A DNA stretch of 15,562 nt, taken from the NCBI GenBank assembly GCA_023266435.1, contig JAHFQF010000029.1:1-15562 (forward strand), read 5' to 3'. Under the pieces are notes generated by a model. The model did no database searches and was not told where the DNA came from. It saw only the letters and a list, made by a program, of their open reading frames with translations. Made by a program: the position numbers and the translations under genes. Positions 13,573 to 15,562 of the stretch are shown piece after piece (positions within the stretch are counted from its first letter, which is position 1; each line of letters opens with the position of its first letter). Source of the DNA: Legionellales bacterium (GTDB lineage: Bacteria; Pseudomonadota; Gammaproteobacteria; Berkiellales; Berkiellaceae).

Positions 13573-14306
13573 GTGCTTTGCCCCTTTTTGATCCAATGCT
13601 GATGGCGCTCTTGCAGTAACAGTAAGGCTTGCACTCTAAGCAACACACAGGATCCAATATACATCATGAACCCAGCCAGCATAATAAATAACGGCGCTAA
13701 CATAGAAACAGCGATCGTACCACTTTGCCATTGGCTGACGGTGGCACCTTGATGCAAGGTATTCCACCAGTAGACTGAGTAGTGAATAATGGGCAGATCG
13801 ACGGCACCTACAATAGCTAAAATGCTACAGGCTTTGGCGGCAGTTTTATTGCCAGATAATGCACGATACAAAGACAAAAAACCAACATAGAGAAACAGTA
13901 AAATCAGCTCGGAGGTTAGGCGTGCATCCCATACCCAGAAAGCTCCCCACATGGGTTTACCCCATAAGCTCCCTGTGACTAAGGCTAAGACGGTGAGGAT
14001 GGCTCCAATCTCAGCTGCGGCACGTGCCACTAAAAAGCTGAGTTTAATGTGCCAAACCAAATACACTAAAGCACAAATAGCCATCAGCGCGTAAAGGCTG
14101 ATCGAGAAGAACGCGGCGGGCACATGAATGTACATGATGCGGTATGCTTCACCTTGCTGGTAATCGGCGGGGGCAAGATAGAGGGCTGCAAACACGCCTA
14201 TTCCTAATAGGACAGCAGCACTCACCTGTAGCCAAGGCAGTATTTTTTTGCTGAGGCTAAAAAAAGTGGGAGGAGATATGAGTGTATGCCAATTAAATCG
14301 CAGCAT
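13566..14306 (-). CDS. ccmC: Haem handling protein CcmC
   Basis: CcmC delivers haem to CcmE at the periplasmic face and forms the exporter complex with CcmA, B and D. With the start at 14306 (MLRFNWHTL) it has 246 aa, the normal length. It has six membrane helices and the WWD motif MWGAFWVWDARLTSEL (119-134). The two haem-ligand histidines are expected at His61 (YIHVPAAF) and His185 (WWNTLHQG). An upstream in-frame TTG at 14369 would add 21 residues that do not match the family and has no ribosome site; GAGCGG precedes the chosen start. A gap of 105 nt separates it from ccmB, the widest in the operon. It overlaps ccmD by 7 nt. Confidence 0.96.
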   Translation of the reverse strand: MLRFNWHTLISPPTFFSLSKKILPWLQVSAAVLLGIGVFAALYLAPADYQQGEAYRIMYIHVPAAFFSISLYALMAICALVYLVWHIKLSFLVARAAAEIGAILTVLALVTGSLWGKPMWGAFWVWDARLTSELILLFLYVGFLSLYRALSGNKTAAKACSILAIVGAVDLPIIHYSVYWWNTLHQGATVSQWQSGTIAVSMLAPLFIMLAGFMMYIGSCVLLRVQALLLLQERHQHWIKKGQSTC

Positions 14307-14411
14307 AAAATAACCGCTCAAGATGGTGTAGAGGTCGGCCTCTGTGCTGGCCCTGCTGTTTTTCACCAAAGATTGGCCAAACTACTCTGTTCCTAGATAT
14401 GACGTGGACAC

Positions 14412-15074
14412 TTACAGATGACAACGTAAAGCTCCTCTAATTGCGAAGGGGCAAAATAAGACTGCAAGTAGCGACATGGCAGCCAGTAAATACAGCGGTC
14501 CGCTGAAATCCAATCCCAGTGTGGCTAATAACAAGAGTTTTGCACCTACAATCATTAAGGGTAGGTATAATGGCAGTATCAGGACACAGATCAACAAAGC
14601 ATTGCTGTTTAAGCCCAGCGTCAAAGCACTGCCTATCGCCCCAACTCCCAAGAAAGCGGGAGAAGCGGCCAACCAAAGCGCCACTACTATACCAATAAAT
14701 TCACCAGGGATCGACAATAACCACAGAAGTGCGGGGATAGCCAAAAGGAGTGGTAACGTGAAACTCATCCACCAAATCAGCAAATACCAGTTGATCCGGG
14801 GTGCCAAATCCCGACTGACAACCTGATAATATGTTAAAATACCGCTGGACCATTCTTGATAAAATAAGCGCGGTAAGCCCAGTAGCATTGATAGTGTCAA
14901 AACTAACCAAACAAGCAGCAGGCGCACCTGCACCGTGGGTGGTTCACTGTGGATGAGTCCGATTTGTAAAATGATGGCAAATAAAAACAGAAACAACAGC
15001 GAGTCTAACCAAACCACTTCTCGCTTGAGCTTTAAACTTAATACAGGTAGCACATAGCTTTTATACCACGACAC
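14412..15074 (-). CDS. ccmB: Haem exporter permease CcmB
   Basis: CcmB is the membrane partner of the ATPase CcmA; the complex uses ATP to free holo-CcmE. The 220-aa protein matches the usual length, with six hydrophobic helices and few charged residues. Family features include the early LKREV segment, the LGLPRLFYQEWSSGIL region that corresponds to the usual L...LF..D...G.L block, and PLYLPLMIVGAK-LL, similar to P.-.P..IFG. The start is GTG at 15074, overlapping ccmA by 14 nt, which suggests translational coupling. Confidence 0.92.
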   Translation of the reverse strand: MSWYKSYVLPVLSLKLKREVVWLDSLLFLFLFAIILQIGLIHSEPPTVQVRLLLVWLVLTLSMLLGLPRLFYQEWSSGILTYYQVVSRDLAPRINWYLLIWWMSFTLPLLLAIPALLWLLSIPGEFIGIVVALWLAASPAFLGVGAIGSALTLGLNSNALLICVLILPLYLPLMIVGAKLLLLATLGLDFSGPLYLLAAMSLLAVLFCPFAIRGALRCHL

Positions 15075-15562
15075 AGCGCCCCTCCCCTTGCCACTGTAAT
15101 TGCCTGGCCTCTCTGACTGCCGACTGGTGACTGGCTATGATGGCTACTCCAGCGCTTTGACAGTGCGCCTGTATTTTAGCGGTAAGCCAAGCCTGTGTTT
15201 CAATATCCAGATGAGTCTCGGGCTCATCTAATAACCAGATAGACCTCTCGGCAGCCAAAAGTTTAACCAATGCAACCTTACGTTGCTGCCCGCTAGACAG
15301 CCGCTGCACTTCCTTTTTCAAATGGCGTTGTAGTCCTAACTCTTCTAATAGAGTCTGTGCATGTGCTGCTTGAGTGGGTGTTAAGAACAGAGCTAAATTT
15401 TGAGTGACTGAAAAATTAGCATATAAAGCATTTTGGTGATTAAGGTAGTCGACTTTAGGCGAGCTATCCTCATACAAGATCTGACCAGCGAGTGGTGATA
15501 ATAGACCTGCCAACCCCTTTAAAAGCGTGGTTTTACCACAGCCATTGGGCCCCAACAAATAC
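15061..15562 (-). CDS. ccmA: ABC transporter ATPase CcmA, N terminus cut by window edge
   Basis: CcmA powers the CcmABCD complex. About 167 residues are visible. They include Walker A GPNGCGKTTLLKG at the very start, the signature LSSGQQRKVALVKLLAA, Walker B IWLLDEPETHLD and the switch His in IIASHQS. About 30-40 N-terminal residues are missing, judging from the normal length near 205. The real start codon lies beyond position 15562; the TTG in the Walker A region is not the start. The stop at 15061 lies inside ccmB. Confidence 0.95.
   Translation of the reverse strand, partial: YLLGPNGCGKTTLLKGLAGLLSPLAGQILYEDSSPKVDYLNHQNALYANFSVTQNLALFLTPTQAAHAQTLLEELGLQRHLKKEVQRLSSGQQRKVALVKLLAAERSIWLLDEPETHLDIETQAWLTAKIQAHCQSAGVAIIASHQSAVREARQLQWQGEGRCVVV

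Noticed and set aside
1..15562. CRISPR array, tRNA or rRNA genes
   Set aside because: No regularly spaced short repeats, cloverleaf-like segments or conserved rRNA stretches were recognised on reading.

Overview
The window comes from a bacterial chromosome, most likely a gammaproteobacterium. The ccmABCDEFGHI order, a DctA very close to the enterobacterial protein, and the form of CcmC, CcmE and CcmF support this. A host-associated Legionellales-like lineage is possible, but the sequence does not prove it. Every gene I support lies on the minus strand, so transcription runs from high to low coordinates.

Right part (9302-15562): a tightly packed System I cytochrome c maturation operon, ccmA (cut by the window edge), B, C, D, E, F, G, H and a short ccmI. 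Most neighbours overlap by 4-17 nt. ccmD is very small (48 aa) and was found by reading the sequence between ccmC and ccmE. Together the products export haem (CcmABCD), carry it covalently (CcmE), ligate it to apocytochrome (CcmF) and reduce and chaperone the apocytochrome (CcmG, CcmH, CcmI).

Middle part (6226-9260): an accessory stretch. It holds a 91-aa orphan ORF, two tandem paralogous genes of no family I recognise (287 and 351 aa), and a 35-aa single-span membrane peptide gene with its own terminator. The two paralogs share a promoter layout (TTGACA/T, 17 bp, TTTAAT), an N-terminal MAGI start, a membrane segment and a core motif around RF-RG-PL-GT. Their GC content looks higher than that of the flanking genes. 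Several hairpins and inverted repeats lie between these genes.

Left part (1-6225): dctA (C4-dicarboxylate symporter) is followed after 5 nt by a GGEEF diguanylate cyclase gene, probably in one operon. Next come a 164-bp long-palindrome MITE-like repeat, an IS4-family element with a frameshifted transposase inserted into the end of another repeat copy (9-bp target duplication), a large exported TPR protein gene, and another copy of the same repeat at the window start. A short remnant of the repeat end also lies at 7633-7648.

The best candidates for undescribed biology are the paralogous gene pair with its conserved promoter, the 35-aa membrane peptide next to dctA, and the palindromic repeat family that sits at gene 3' ends. 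I found no CRISPR array, rRNA or tRNA.
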